Positions 17,885 through 26,042 are shown, numbered from the stretch's first letter. The stretch: 58,747 nt of DNA from Roseovarius autotrophicus (GCF_018069895.1 NZ_JAGQDH010000018.1:1-58747); one strand, 5' to 3'. Notes: generated by a model not told the origin, from the sequence alone. A program made the numbers and translations.

Positions 17885-18565
17885 TCAATATCCGGTGCCG
17901 CGCAGCACCACCGACACCGTCCGCAGCAGGATGGACAGATCCAGCGACAGCGACAGCGACGACAGGTAGCGGTTGTCGAAACCCGCGCGCTCGGCAAAGC
18001 TGGTCTCGTTGCGCTCGGAAATCTGCCACAGGCCGGTGATCCCGGGCCGCAGGTCGAAATAGGCCGTGCCGGGGTAAAGCCGTTCCTGTTCCGGCATCAT
18101 CGGCCGCGGCCCGACCAGCGACATGTCGCCCTTCAGCACGTTCCACAGCTGCGGCAGCTCATCCAGAGAGGACTTGCGCAGGAAGCGGCCGATCCGGGTG
18201 GTCCGCGGATCGCACTTGAGCTTCTGGGTCTCGACCCATTCGCGGCGCGCCTCGGAGTTCTGGTCGAGATGCGCCGCCAGCAGCGCCTCGGCCCCCGGCA
18301 CCATGGTGCGGATCTTGATCAGGCGGAACAGCCGCCCGCCACGCCCGAGACGTTTCTGGCAGTAAAGCGGGTTGCCGCCTTCCAGGGCGACAAGGCCCAT
18401 CATGCCCAGAATGAGCGGCAGGGAAATCGGCAGGCTCAGAACGACAAGAAGAATATCAAGGCACCGCTTGGCCCCGTCGCGATAGACCGCACGACGGCGG
18501 TGGCCATGTTCCGGCGCGGCAGCGCGCCCCCGGAGCGGCAAGTCGGAATAATCCCGAAAAGTCAT
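17885..18565 (-). CDS. Initiating undecaprenyl-phosphate sugar-1-phosphate transferase
   Basis: 226 residues of the bacterial sugar transferase family (ExoY/WbaP C-terminal catalytic domain). CLDILLVVLSLPISLPLI near residue 35 is the single re-entrant membrane helix, KIRTM near residue 88 holds the catalytic region, SSLDELPQLWNVLKGDMSLVGPRP near residue 135 is the family signature and DLRPGITGLWQIS follows. It transfers hexose-1-phosphate to undecaprenyl phosphate and so begins the repeat unit. It is the first gene of the minus-strand arm, preceded by AGGGGA. No second initiating enzyme is encoded in the other polysaccharide cluster, so this one may serve both. Confidence 0.93.
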   Translation of the reverse strand: MTFRDYSDLPLRGRAAAPEHGHRRRAVYRDGAKRCLDILLVVLSLPISLPLILGMMGLVALEGGNPLYCQKRLGRGGRLFRLIKIRTMVPGAEALLAAHLDQNSEARREWVETQKLKCDPRTTRIGRFLRKSSLDELPQLWNVLKGDMSLVGPRPMMPEQERLYPGTAYFDLRPGITGLWQISERNETSFAERAGFDNRYLSSLSLSLDLSILLRTVSVVLRGTGY

Positions 18566-18868
18566 GTAAATCCCCTACTCACATCACACACGTCAATATA
18601 TCTTGCGCCGGATGCGGACTGACCAACATTGAAATATGCATCGGCAAGCACTGCGTGACCCGTGTCCACGCCCCCATCCCAGAGAACACATCCAGGGTGC
18701 CTAAAACAAGCCACAATTTTGCCTGATTTTCCAGACCGTCACGTCAAGCCACTGAAAACCTTTAATTTCATTGGCTTTCGCGCATTGCCACCCAGGGTTG
18801 CGGTCGTAAACCGCCCACCATTGTCACCAGATGCGAAACAAATCGCTCAAAACCGGGAAATCGTCCGG

Positions 18869-18885
18869 ATCGGATCGTATCCGAT
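18869..18885. promoter_or_regulatory. Inverted repeat, candidate operator between the divergent arms
   Basis: ATCGGAT and ATCCGAT form a perfect seven-base inverted repeat with a three-base centre, flanked by TCCGG on the left and CCGGA on the right. Half-site spacing is about one helical turn, as for a dimeric helix-turn-helix regulator. No regulator gene lies nearby, so the factor would be encoded elsewhere. Confidence 0.4.
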
Positions 18886-19057
18886 TCGCCGGAACGCCCG
18901 GCCCGACAAGGCCGCCCTTTGCCCCGCGAGCCCCGCAATTTTCCCACTCGTGCCATCAAAGCGCAGGAATTCCTTCCTACATCGTCAGGGAAACGGCATG
19001 CGGATGCAAAAGGACATGATCGGGATTCTCGCCTTGATGGTATGGCCCCCGTGCCCT

Positions 19058-19091
19058 ATCCCCGGCCTGTCGGGGATGGTTGTCGACAGGC
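19058..19091 (+). promoter_or_regulatory. Overlapping alternative stem-loops in the 5' leader of the ATPase gene
   Basis: ATCCCCG (19058-19064) pairs with CGGGGAT (19071-19077). GCCTGTC (19065-19071) pairs with GACAGGC (19085-19091). The two helices compete, because the 3' arm of the first lies in the loop of the second and base 19071 is shared. TTTT follows eight bases after the second. The start codon is at 19114. This could be an attenuator-like leader; no ligand is evident. Confidence 0.35.
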
Positions 19092-19113
19092 TGACCCGTT
19101 TTGAAAGACGCAT

Positions 19114-19971
19114 ATGAAACCTGAAGCCCTTTACGCAGATTTCTTCGGCCTGTCCGAGCGTCCTTTCACGCTCCTGCCCGACCCATCCTTTCTTTTCTGG
19201 TCGAAGGCACATCGCAACGCCTATACGATCCTCGATTACGGCATCTTCTCGCGCGCGCCCATCACCGTGGTCACCGGCGAGATCGGATCCGGCAAGACCA
19301 CGCTGGTGCATCACCTGATCAGGAACACCGACGAGTCGGTCACCATCGGGCTGGTCTCCAACGCCCAGGGCGGGCGCGGGGAACTGTTGCAATGGGTGCT
19401 CAACGCACTCTCGGTCGAGGTGCCCAGGGGTGCGACCTATGTGCAGAAGTTCCAGAAACTCCAGGATTTCCTGATCGCCGAATATGCCGCCGAGCGGCGG
19501 GTGGTGCTGATCTTCGACGAGGCACAGAACCTCTCGATACAGGGGCTTGAGGAACTGCGCATGCTCACCAACATCAACGCCAACAAGGACGAGCTGATCC
19601 AGTTGATCCTTGTGGGCCAGCCCGAATTGCGCGACGTGATCCGCAGCCCCAGGATGCGCCAGCTTGCCCAGAGGGTCGCCGCGAGTTTTCACATCCCGGC
19701 CATGGATGCCGCGACCGTGGCGCAGTATATCCGCCACCGGTTGCAGTCCGTGGGCGGGACGGGGCAGGAATTCACCGATGGCGCCTGCCGGATGGTGCAC
19801 GAGCAGACCGGCGGCGTGCCGCGGCTTGTCAACCAGTTCTGCGACATCGCCATGGTCTATGCCTGGAGCACTGAACAGAAAACCGTGACCGAAGATATCC
19901 TGCAAAGCGTGCTTGAAGACGGGCTGTTCTTTGCAGCCACCCTGGCCGCCGAAGAAAGCGACGCGACATGA
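19114..19971 (+). CDS. ExeA/GspA-like AAA ATPase of the exopolysaccharide/exosortase locus
   Basis: 285 residues. YADFFGLSERPFTLLPDPSFLFWS at the N-terminus is the hallmark of the ExeA/XrtA-associated ATPase family; Walker A is GEIGSGKTT near residue 54, Walker B VVLIFDEAQN near residue 131, and VGQPELRDVI contains the sensor region. Relatives use ATP to help insert or remodel secretion complexes in the cell envelope; in exosortase loci the precise job is unknown. The stop overlaps the next gene's start (ATGA at 19968). It opens the plus-strand arm. Confidence 0.88.
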   Translation: MKPEALYADFFGLSERPFTLLPDPSFLFWSKAHRNAYTILDYGIFSRAPITVVTGEIGSGKTTLVHHLIRNTDESVTIGLVSNAQGGRGELLQWVLNALSVEVPRGATYVQKFQKLQDFLIAEYAAERRVVLIFDEAQNLSIQGLEELRMLTNINANKDELIQLILVGQPELRDVIRSPRMRQLAQRVAASFHIPAMDAATVAQYIRHRLQSVGGTGQEFTDGACRMVHEQTGGVPRLVNQFCDIAMVYAWSTEQKTVTEDILQSVLEDGLFFAATLAAEESDAT

Positions 19972-21521
19972 GTGACCTGACATACTACTTCTCGATTTTC
20001 CTGCGGCGACTGCATTATTTCCTCGTGGTCTCGGTGGTGGTGACCGCCGTCTCGGTGATCGCCGCCCTCTCGCTGCCACCGGCCTATGAATCGCAGACCC
20101 GGCTCTTGCTGGAAGGGCCACAGATCCCTTCGGAACTGGCCGCCTCGACAGTCACGGTGGGGTTGCTCGAACAGCTCGAGATCATCGAGCAGCGGTTGAT
20201 GACGCGGGCCAACATGCTTGCCGTGGCGCGCAGCCAGTCCGTCTTCGAGAACATCCAGGAGATGACCGCCGACGAGATCGTGACGGCGATGCGGGCGCGC
20301 ACCTCGATCAGCCGGGGTGGCCCCGCACGCAGCCCGACACCGATCCTGACGATCACCTTCCAGGCCCGCACCCCCGCCGCCGCAGCCGGGGTGCTCAACG
20401 AATACCTGACCCTGATCGAACAGCAGAACGCCGAGTTCCGCACCTCGCGCGCGGGCAACACGCTGGAATTCTTCGAACAGGAAGTGCAGCGGCTGGGCCA
20501 GGATCTCGACGTGCAAAGCGCCCGCATCCTCGAGTTCAAGACCCGGAATTCCGGCGCCCTGCCCGAAAGCCTGCAATTCCGTCTCGACCAGCAGGACAGG
20601 CTTCAGGAGCAGGTCCGCCAGATCGACCGGGATATCCTGATGCTGTATGCACAGCGCGACCGGCTGATCCAGATCTTCGAGGCGACCGGGCAGGTGGATG
20701 CCACCCAGGGCGCGCGCCTCTCGCCCGATGAACAGCGCCTGCACGACCTGCGCGCCCAGCTTGACGAGGCGCTTCTGGTCTATTCCGCGGAAAACCCCCA
20801 GGTGAGGATGCTTCAGGCCCGTGTCGCGCAGCTTGAACAACGGCTTGCCAGCGCGCCCGAAAGGGCCGGCGGCGCAGAGACGGACACACCGCAACGCCCC
20901 GGCTCGGCCACGCTCGATCTGCAACTGAGCGAGATCGACACACGGGTCGCGCTCTTGCGGGAACAGCGCGGCGAGATCGAGACCCGGCTGAAGGGGCTTG
21001 AGGAAACGCTGGCGCGCACCCCCGCCAATACCGTCACCCTCGACGAGCTGACGCGGACCTATGCCAATATCGAGGAACAATACAACATGGCCGTCGACCG
21101 CCTCGCCCGCGCCAGCACCGGCGAGCGGATCGAGTCGCTCTCGCGCGGGCAGCGGATCTCGGTGATCGAGCCCCCCGCCATGCCGACCCTGCCCACCAAA
21201 CCGAACCGGGTGCTCATCGCCGGGGGCGGCACGGTATTCGGCATTCTGGCGGGCATCGGCCTTGTGGTGCTGATCGAGCTGCTCAACCGCACGGCGCGGC
21301 GGCCCGAGGATATCGTCTCCCGCATCGGCGTGCGCCCGCTTGCCACCATTCCCTACCTGCACAACCGGTCCGAGATCCTCCGGAGGCGCCTGACCAGGAT
21401 CGCCGTCTACCTGGTGATCGTTCTGGGCCTTCCCGCAGTGGTCTATGCGGTGCATCTCTATTACCTGCCGCTCGACCTACTGGCCGATCGGGCCATGAAC
21501 AGGATCGGGGTCCGCTGGTGA
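19968..21521 (+). CDS. Wzc/GumC-like polysaccharide chain-length determinant
   Basis: 517 residues with a transmembrane helix near each end (about residues 18-38 and 410-435, plus a hydrophobic C-terminal segment near 470-495). Between them lies a long periplasmic region with coiled-coil character, including ARVAQLEQRLASAPERAGG and LREQRGEIETRLKGLEE. PPAMPTLPTKPNRVLI before the second helix is the proline-rich motif of the Wzz family. The cytoplasmic kinase is a separate protein encoded next, as in many alphaproteobacterial and Gram-positive systems. It would set polymer length and connect to the Wza-like exporter. Confidence 0.88.
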   Translation: MSDLTYYFSIFLRRLHYFLVVSVVVTAVSVIAALSLPPAYESQTRLLLEGPQIPSELAASTVTVGLLEQLEIIEQRLMTRANMLAVARSQSVFENIQEMTADEIVTAMRARTSISRGGPARSPTPILTITFQARTPAAAAGVLNEYLTLIEQQNAEFRTSRAGNTLEFFEQEVQRLGQDLDVQSARILEFKTRNSGALPESLQFRLDQQDRLQEQVRQIDRDILMLYAQRDRLIQIFEATGQVDATQGARLSPDEQRLHDLRAQLDEALLVYSAENPQVRMLQARVAQLEQRLASAPERAGGAETDTPQRPGSATLDLQLSEIDTRVALLREQRGEIETRLKGLEETLARTPANTVTLDELTRTYANIEEQYNMAVDRLARASTGERIESLSRGQRISVIEPPAMPTLPTKPNRVLIAGGGTVFGILAGIGLVVLIELLNRTARRPEDIVSRIGVRPLATIPYLHNRSEILRRRLTRIAVYLVIVLGLPAVVYAVHLYYLPLDLLADRAMNRIGVRW

Positions 21522-21551
21522 CCGGTCACAGCCATATCAGGAGTGCTTGAA

Positions 21552-22373
21552 ATGGAACGCATTCAGGAAGCCCTGGCCAAGGCCCGCGCCGAGCGCCAGA
21601 AGGGCAGCGCCAGACAGGACGAACCCGCCGCACCGCCGCGCGCCGTGCCGCAGATGCCAGCGGTGGACGACAGCTGGGCCGCCCTGGCCCCGTTCAAGTT
21701 CAACCGCACCCTGCTCCGCCGCAACCGGGTGGTCGCGGTCGAAAGCGGGCGCGAGGCCGCGCCCTATGATCTTCTGCGCACCAAGATCATCCACCAGGCA
21801 CAGACCAACGGCTGGCGGCGGGTGGCGATCGTCTCTCCCGACATGGGGGCGGGCAAGACCACCACGCTGGCCAATCTCGCCTTCAGCTTCGAGCGGCAGC
21901 GCGACATGCGCGTGCTCTGCATCGATCTCGACCTGCGCCGCCCGTCGCTGCACAAGGTGCTGGGCCAGGGGCCCGATCATTCCATGGCCGATGTGCTCAA
22001 CGGCCATGTCCGCTTTGCCGAACACGGGCTGCGGCTGGGCAACCGGGTGGTGCTGGGGCTCAACAACGGCCCCGCCACAAGACCCTCGGAGCTTCTGCTG
22101 AGCCGCGATGCGCGTGATGCGCTCGACGGGATCGAGACGGATTACGCGCCCGATCTCGTGCTCTTCGACATCTCACCGCTCAATGCCAGCGACGACAACA
22201 TCGCCTTTCTGCAGAATGTCGATTGCGCCGTGATCATCGCGGCGGCCGAGGTCACGCCCATGAGCCGGATCGACCATGCCGAGCGGCAGGTGGCGGAGCT
22301 GACCAATGTGATGGGGATCGTGCTCAACAAGTGCCGCTATATCAGCGATGCCGAAGGGTATGATTACTACTGA
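21552..22373 (+). CDS. BY-kinase/CpsD-like ATPase for polysaccharide export
   Basis: 273 residues from ATG 21552 (AGGAG about eight bases upstream). SPDMGAGKTTTLANL near residue 92 is Walker A, VLCIDLDLRRPSLH near residue 120 is Walker A', and DLVLFDISPLNASDD near residue 198 is Walker B, the layout of bacterial tyrosine kinases. The C-terminus ends with only a few tyrosines (EGYDYY), a short version of the usual tyrosine cluster. It would be activated by the Wzc-like partner encoded just upstream and control polymerisation through phosphorylation cycles. Confidence 0.87.
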   Translation: MERIQEALAKARAERQKGSARQDEPAAPPRAVPQMPAVDDSWAALAPFKFNRTLLRRNRVVAVESGREAAPYDLLRTKIIHQAQTNGWRRVAIVSPDMGAGKTTTLANLAFSFERQRDMRVLCIDLDLRRPSLHKVLGQGPDHSMADVLNGHVRFAEHGLRLGNRVVLGLNNGPATRPSELLLSRDARDALDGIETDYAPDLVLFDISPLNASDDNIAFLQNVDCAVIIAAAEVTPMSRIDHAERQVAELTNVMGIVLNKCRYISDAEGYDYY

Positions 22374-22383
22374 AAGCGGCGCA

Positions 22384-23244
22384 ATGCCCGAGACCGCGAT
22401 CATCATCCCGCATTACAATGACGTGGCGCGGCTCCGGCGATGCCTCGAGGCATTGATGGAAAACGACCTCACGGGCTGCGAGGTGCTGGTGGTTGACAAC
22501 GGCTCGACGCAATCGCTGGCAGAGGTCGAGGCGGCCTTCCCGGCGGTGCGCTTCGTGACCGAGACCGAGAGGGGGGCCGCCGCCGCGCGCAATCGCGGCG
22601 TGGCCGAGACCACCGCGCCCCGGCTCATGTTCCTCGACGCCGATTGCGTGCCCGCCCCCGACTGGATGGCGGTGGGGCGCCGGGTGGCGGGCAAGGCCGA
22701 TCTCGTCGGGGGTCGCGTCGAGGTCTTCGACGAAACCCCGCCGCCACGCAGCGGGGCCGAGGCCTTCGAGGCGGTCTTTGCCTTCGATTTCCGCCATTAC
22801 ATCGAGGAACAAGGGTTTTCCGGCACCGGCAACCTGATCACACGGCGCGCGGTATTCGAGGATGTGGGCCCGTTTCGCGGCGGGGTGTCCGAGGATCGCG
22901 ACTGGTCGTTTCGCGCCACGGGCAAGGGCTATCGGCTGGCTTACGAGGACGGGCTGCGCGTGGGTCATCCCTCGCGGCAGGACTGGCCCGCGCTCCGGGC
23001 CAAGTGGCGACGCATCACCCAAGAGATGTTCGGCCAGACCGGGGGCGGCCCGGGCGCGCGGCTGAAATGGGCGCTCAAGGGGCTTATGATGCCTTTGAGC
23101 ATTCTCGCGCATCTGCCCAGGATCATGAAAAACCGCGCCCTTTCAGGATCCAGCGACCGCTGGCGCGCCACCGCCACGCTCATTCGCCTGCGCCTTTTGC
23201 GCATGGTCTGGATGCTGCGTCAGGCCATGGGCCTGCCAATCTGA
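22384..23244 (+). CDS. Family 2 glycosyltransferase of the XrtD locus
   Basis: About 286 residues. IIIPHYNDVARLRRCLEAL begins the GT2 domain, VLVVDNGSTQSLAEVE follows, FLDADCVPAPDW near residue 84 is the metal-binding site, and GVSEDRDWSFRATGKG near residue 170 contains the putative catalytic base. A basic C-terminal tail with hydrophobic patches (ILAHLPRIMKNR) suggests membrane contact. The start is uncertain: ATG 22360 overlaps the preceding gene, ATG 22384 follows it by ten bases. It is the last gene of the plus-strand arm and ends at a terminator shared with the convergent VPLPA-CTERM gene. Confidence 0.85.
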   Translation: MPETAIIIPHYNDVARLRRCLEALMENDLTGCEVLVVDNGSTQSLAEVEAAFPAVRFVTETERGAAAARNRGVAETTAPRLMFLDADCVPAPDWMAVGRRVAGKADLVGGRVEVFDETPPPRSGAEAFEAVFAFDFRHYIEEQGFSGTGNLITRRAVFEDVGPFRGGVSEDRDWSFRATGKGYRLAYEDGLRVGHPSRQDWPALRAKWRRITQEMFGQTGGGPGARLKWALKGLMMPLSILAHLPRIMKNRALSGSSDRWRATATLIRLRLLRMVWMLRQAMGLPI

Positions 23245-23256
23245 TCCGCCAAGTGG

Positions 23257-23282
23257 AAAGGGCCACCCAAGGGCGGCCCTTT
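23257..23282. terminator. Bidirectional intrinsic terminator
   Basis: AAAGGGCC (23257-23264) pairs with GGCCCTTT (23275-23282) across a ten-base loop, followed by T on the plus strand; read on the minus strand the stem again ends in TTT. It lies between two convergent stop codons (23244 and 23306), so it would end both transcripts. Confidence 0.8.
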
Positions 23283-23305
23283 TGCAAATTCCATCCGCTG
23301 GCGCC

Positions 23306-23962
23306 TCAGGCGGCCTTGCGACGACGACGCAGCGCGGCAACCCCGCCCAGGGCCGTCAGCAGCAGCAGCCCGCCCGCCGGAAGCGGCACCGCAGACACAT
23401 CGACCCGCACGATGATGTCATCAAAATCACCGTCATCGTTCGCACCGCCGTCATCCAGCGCAAGATAGAAACGGGTCAGGGCGCCAAGGGTGGCTGTATC
23501 AGCAAAAACACCGAAATTGCCCGTGTCTGAAGAGAACATGGTAGAGTTCGCGTCACCGATCGAGAAAGACAACCGTGATGCGAAATCGCCCGCGCCGACA
23601 ACGGTCGAGAATGTCTGGCCGTTCAGAATGCCGGTTGCGAAATCCACCGACTCATTGCTCACATTTTCCTGAATGACGGTCGTGCCGTCGAACAGGAGCG
23701 CGTTGTTGAACCCGCTCTCCGCGGCGACAAGCGAGAACGTGAGCCTCAGCGGACCCGATGCAATCAGTTGCAAGGGCGTCTCGGGATCGCCGGTAAACAG
23801 CGTGGACGCCCCGACGCTCTCAAGCTGGGAGGTGAAAGCCTGCCCGGAAATGCTATCAACAGCCATTCCTATCTCGGCTGACGTAAGGTTCACGGTCGCA
23901 GCGGAGGCGACAGAGGATGTCGCGATGGCAAGGGCCGAGGCTGCCAGAAAGGTCTTGATCAC
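23306..23962 (-). CDS. VPLPA-CTERM sorting-domain surface protein
   Basis: 218 residues from GTG 23962, which has GAGGGAG seven bases upstream and begins a clear signal peptide (IKTFLAASALAIATSSVASA). The body is rich in serine, threonine, glycine and aspartate, with a final DDGGANDDGDFDDIIVRVDV segment. The C-terminus is a complete sorting signal: the VPLPAGG motif, a hydrophobic helix LLLLTALGGVAAL and the basic tail RRRRKAA. It should be processed by the XrtD encoded at 11442-13037. The protein's own role is unknown; size and composition resemble other surface or matrix proteins of this class. The upstream leader carries an inverted repeat. Confidence 0.9.
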   Translation of the reverse strand: MIKTFLAASALAIATSSVASAATVNLTSAEIGMAVDSISGQAFTSQLESVGASTLFTGDPETPLQLIASGPLRLTFSLVAAESGFNNALLFDGTTVIQENVSNESVDFATGILNGQTFSTVVGAGDFASRLSFSIGDANSTMFSSDTGNFGVFADTATLGALTRFYLALDDGGANDDGDFDDIIVRVDVSAVPLPAGGLLLLTALGGVAALRRRRKAA

Positions 23963-23987
23963 TGAAACGCTCCCTCTGATTGAAAAC

Positions 23988-24044
23988 AGACCCTCGAACG
24001 GGTCTCGAAACATGAACCCCATGATACGGGAACAAACTCGTTCC
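23988..24044 (-). promoter_or_regulatory. Leader with two inverted repeats upstream of the VPLPA-CTERM gene
   Basis: AGACCC (23988-23993) pairs with GGGTCT (24000-24005), and GGAAC (24029-24033) with GTTCC (24040-24044), each with a six-base centre. The first is in the probable 5' leader 26 bases before the GTG start; the second may be an operator near the promoter. Both sites are read from sequence only. Confidence 0.35.
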
Positions 24045-24138
24045 TGAAAGGAAAACCATCTTTGAGGCATAATTTTGCCGCTTTCTCGCCATATTTCGTG
24101 AAGCCATGCGATCCATGGGCCTGTTGCCGGAAAGAAAA

Positions 24139-24158
24139 CGGGCCGCACCGGCGGCCCG
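24139..24158 (-). terminator. Intrinsic terminator on the minus strand
   Basis: CGGGCCGC (24139-24146) and GCGGCCCG (24151-24158) form a perfect eight-base stem with a four-base loop. Read on the minus strand it is followed by GTTTTCTTTCC, a proper T-rich tract. It lies 76 bases beyond the stop of the secreted-protein gene (24234) and 30 bases beyond the TGA of the out-of-frame sorting-tail remnant. Confidence 0.75.
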
Positions 24159-24187
24159 ATTCGAGACAGCTGGCAGGCATGCATCCT

Positions 24188-24240
24188 CAGGCGGCCTTGC
24201 GCTTGTGCCGCATGACGGCCATGGCCTGCATCGCTACTGC
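24188..24240 (-). pseudogene. Remnant of an exosortase sorting-signal tail, out of frame
   Basis: On the minus strand this stretch reads ...AVAMQAMAVMRHKRKAA followed by TGA: a short hydrophobic run and a basic tail ending in the same KAA as the two VPLPA-CTERM proteins of this plasmid. The 17 bases around the stop match the end of the gene at 23306 exactly. It overlaps the last codons of the upstream secreted-protein gene in a different frame. It could be the tail of a lost gene or of that protein before a frameshift. No VPLPA motif precedes it, so the match is partial. Confidence 0.4.
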
Positions 24241-25826
24241 AGCTGCATCGCGATCCGGGGGGCCGCGTCCGGCAGGGCCTCGATCACATGGCGCACCGGC
24301 ACGGAGCGATCCGGGGTGATCAGCCGTCCGCTGGTATCAAACCGCCACCCCCCTTCCGCCCCGTCCCGATCCCAGCCTTGCAGGCGACCGGCGGCATCGT
24401 AGCGATAGACATCGCGCCAGCCGGCCTGCGGAAACAGCACCGGATCGGCATAGCCCCCCTCCGGCACCCGGAAATCACGGCTTTCGATGCGCAGCGCGCC
24501 GTCGGGGCCCGGACCATAGCGCCGCGTCTCGTGCTGCGGCAAGAGGACCGAGATCAGGCCTGGCAGGCTGTCGTGATCGCCCGACCGGGCAAAGACCCCG
24601 ATATCGACCCGGTTCGAGCGGATTTCGGGGCGGCCCGGCACCGGGCGTGGCAATTGCCAGTCAAGCGTGATCCGCGCCCGCAGGCCCTGCCCGTCCAGCG
24701 GCTCGATCCGTGTGCGCGCGGGGTCGCCGCGCAAAAGCCGCCAGTGGAACTCCGGCGCGCGCCCCTGCATGTCGCGTGTCGCCGCGACCGAGACGACCAT
24801 GCTGCGGCTGGCCGCATGGCTGCGCCAGATCCGGGCAATGGCGGCGGGCGTGTCGAAAAGCCGCTCGCTCAGCCCTTCGCCGAAATAGTCCGTCCCTTCC
24901 CTCGCCTCGCTGTCCTCCAGCACCGCCATCCGCACCATCGGCGGCACAGTTTCGGGGGTCAGGGCATTGGCGAGGCTGACCATCCGCATCAGGTTGATCT
25001 GGTCGGTGGGGATCACCGAAGGATGCGCCAACCCCGACAGATAGGCCTCGCGGCTCAACACCGGCGCGAGGCTGCGGCGAAAGATCATCTGCACGGTCGC
25101 GGCCAGAAGCTGGTTCTCGTGCAGAAACGCCTTGGTCTCGGGGCGCAGCGCCGCGAGGATCATCGCCAGCGCCTCCAGATGCGGCCGGTCCGAGCCGGAC
25201 GAGCCCTGCGAGACGAGGAAGAAGGGCGTGTTGGCCGGGAAGAGATCGCCATGCCTGGGATCGTGGTCACGATGCTCGGGATAGACATGGATCTGCCCGG
25301 CCAGATAGTTCTGATAAAGATGCAGCGGCCCGGTCTCGCGGGTCAGCGCCAGGCGCGGCAGCGACCGCCAGAGCGGCCCGTCCCGAACCGCGGTAGAGGA
25401 ATTGCCGATGAGCGGCGCATCGAAGATCACCGGTCCCGCCAGCCCGTAATCGAGCCCCGCCGCACGCGCCTCCGCGTCATAGGCCACATGGGTGAGCTGC
25501 GGATGCGCCCCGGGCGGCAGCCGCGAATGGCCCCGGTCACGGTTCTCGTAAAGATCGCCATGATTGCCCGCCGCACGCCCCTCGAAGACCATCTGCCAGA
25601 GCAGCCGATGCGCCGGATCGCGCCTCTCGGTCCCCAGCACCGGCGCGCTGGTCTCGGGGATGGCCACCCGCGCCAGCAGCCGCCCGCCCGGCCCCACCCG
25701 CGACAGATCCGCCAGCCGGATCAGGACCGTGCCCGCCTCTGCCCCCTGCGCCAGCGCCGCCCCGGGCATCAGCCCCAGCCCGGCCAGACCCCGGATCAGC
25801 GCACGGCGGGAAAGGGCAAGGGGCAT
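24234..25826 (-). CDS. Secreted protein of unknown function with Tat-like signal
   Basis: 530 residues from ATG 25826. The N-terminus SRRALIRGLAGLGLMPGAALAQ looks like a twin-arginine signal with cleavage near residue 25. I recognise no family. Visible features: a histidine/aspartate-rich central block (GNHGDLYENRDRGHSR near residue 93 and YPEHRDHDPRHGD near residue 185) that could bind metal, a helical middle (residues about 210-330), and a C-terminal beta-rich region ending with YRYDAAGRLQGWDRDGAEGG, which recalls YD/RHS-type repeats. An upstream frame extension to 26114 is arginine-rich and not credible. It stands alone between the exopolysaccharide locus and the tetronate island, followed by a good terminator. 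Confidence 0.7.
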   Translation of the reverse strand: MPLALSRRALIRGLAGLGLMPGAALAQGAEAGTVLIRLADLSRVGPGGRLLARVAIPETSAPVLGTERRDPAHRLLWQMVFEGRAAGNHGDLYENRDRGHSRLPPGAHPQLTHVAYDAEARAAGLDYGLAGPVIFDAPLIGNSSTAVRDGPLWRSLPRLALTRETGPLHLYQNYLAGQIHVYPEHRDHDPRHGDLFPANTPFFLVSQGSSGSDRPHLEALAMILAALRPETKAFLHENQLLAATVQMIFRRSLAPVLSREAYLSGLAHPSVIPTDQINLMRMVSLANALTPETVPPMVRMAVLEDSEAREGTDYFGEGLSERLFDTPAAIARIWRSHAASRSMVVSVAATRDMQGRAPEFHWRLLRGDPARTRIEPLDGQGLRARITLDWQLPRPVPGRPEIRSNRVDIGVFARSGDHDSLPGLISVLLPQHETRRYGPGPDGALRIESRDFRVPEGGYADPVLFPQAGWRDVYRYDAAGRLQGWDRDGAEGGWRFDTSGRLITPDRSVPVRHVIEALPDAAPRIAMQLQ

Positions 25827-26016
25827 GGGCGGCAGGCTCCGGCAAGGGCGCGCATGGCCCGGCAAGGACCATGGAACCATCCTGAGCGCAGGGGACACCG
25901 CGCGCAAGACGGGATGCGGAAGACACGCGGCGCGATGCAGAATCCATCCGACGGAGACCATTTTCCCGACAGCGCGATGCGGGGAACACGCGACGCAATA
26001 CGGCGGGCGCAGGGCG

Positions 26017-26042
26017 GGACACCGGCGCGGGGGCCGGTGTCC
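26017..26042. repeat. Ten-base-pair perfect stem-loop
   Basis: GGACACCGGC (26017-26026) is the exact reverse complement of GCCGGTGTCC (26033-26042), with a six-base loop. No T tract follows on either strand. It is eight bases from the larger stem-loop at 26051. Confidence 0.7.

Larger units (their letters stand above)
18566..19113. promoter_or_regulatory. Divergent intergenic region controlling both arms of the exopolysaccharide locus
   Basis: 548 bases between divergently read genes, with lower GC than the coding flanks. I see no convincing protein; the open frame 18662-19117 lacks family features. It holds an inverted repeat ATCGGAT-CGT-ATCCGAT at 18869-18885, nested inside TCCGG...CCGGA (18864-18893), a good operator candidate. 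Two mutually exclusive stem-loops lie at 19058-19091. On the minus side GATATAT near 18600 could be part of a -10 element, but this is weak. The region must contain promoters for both arms. Confidence 0.6.

Noticed and set aside
15529..18039. 836-codon open frame on the plus strand
   Set aside because: Opposite to the TPR gene, whose repeats are convincing; no domain in the antisense frame.
18662..19117. 151-codon frame in the divergent exopolysaccharide gap
   Set aside because: No ribosome site, no family features, overlaps the ATPase start and contains the regulatory stem-loops.
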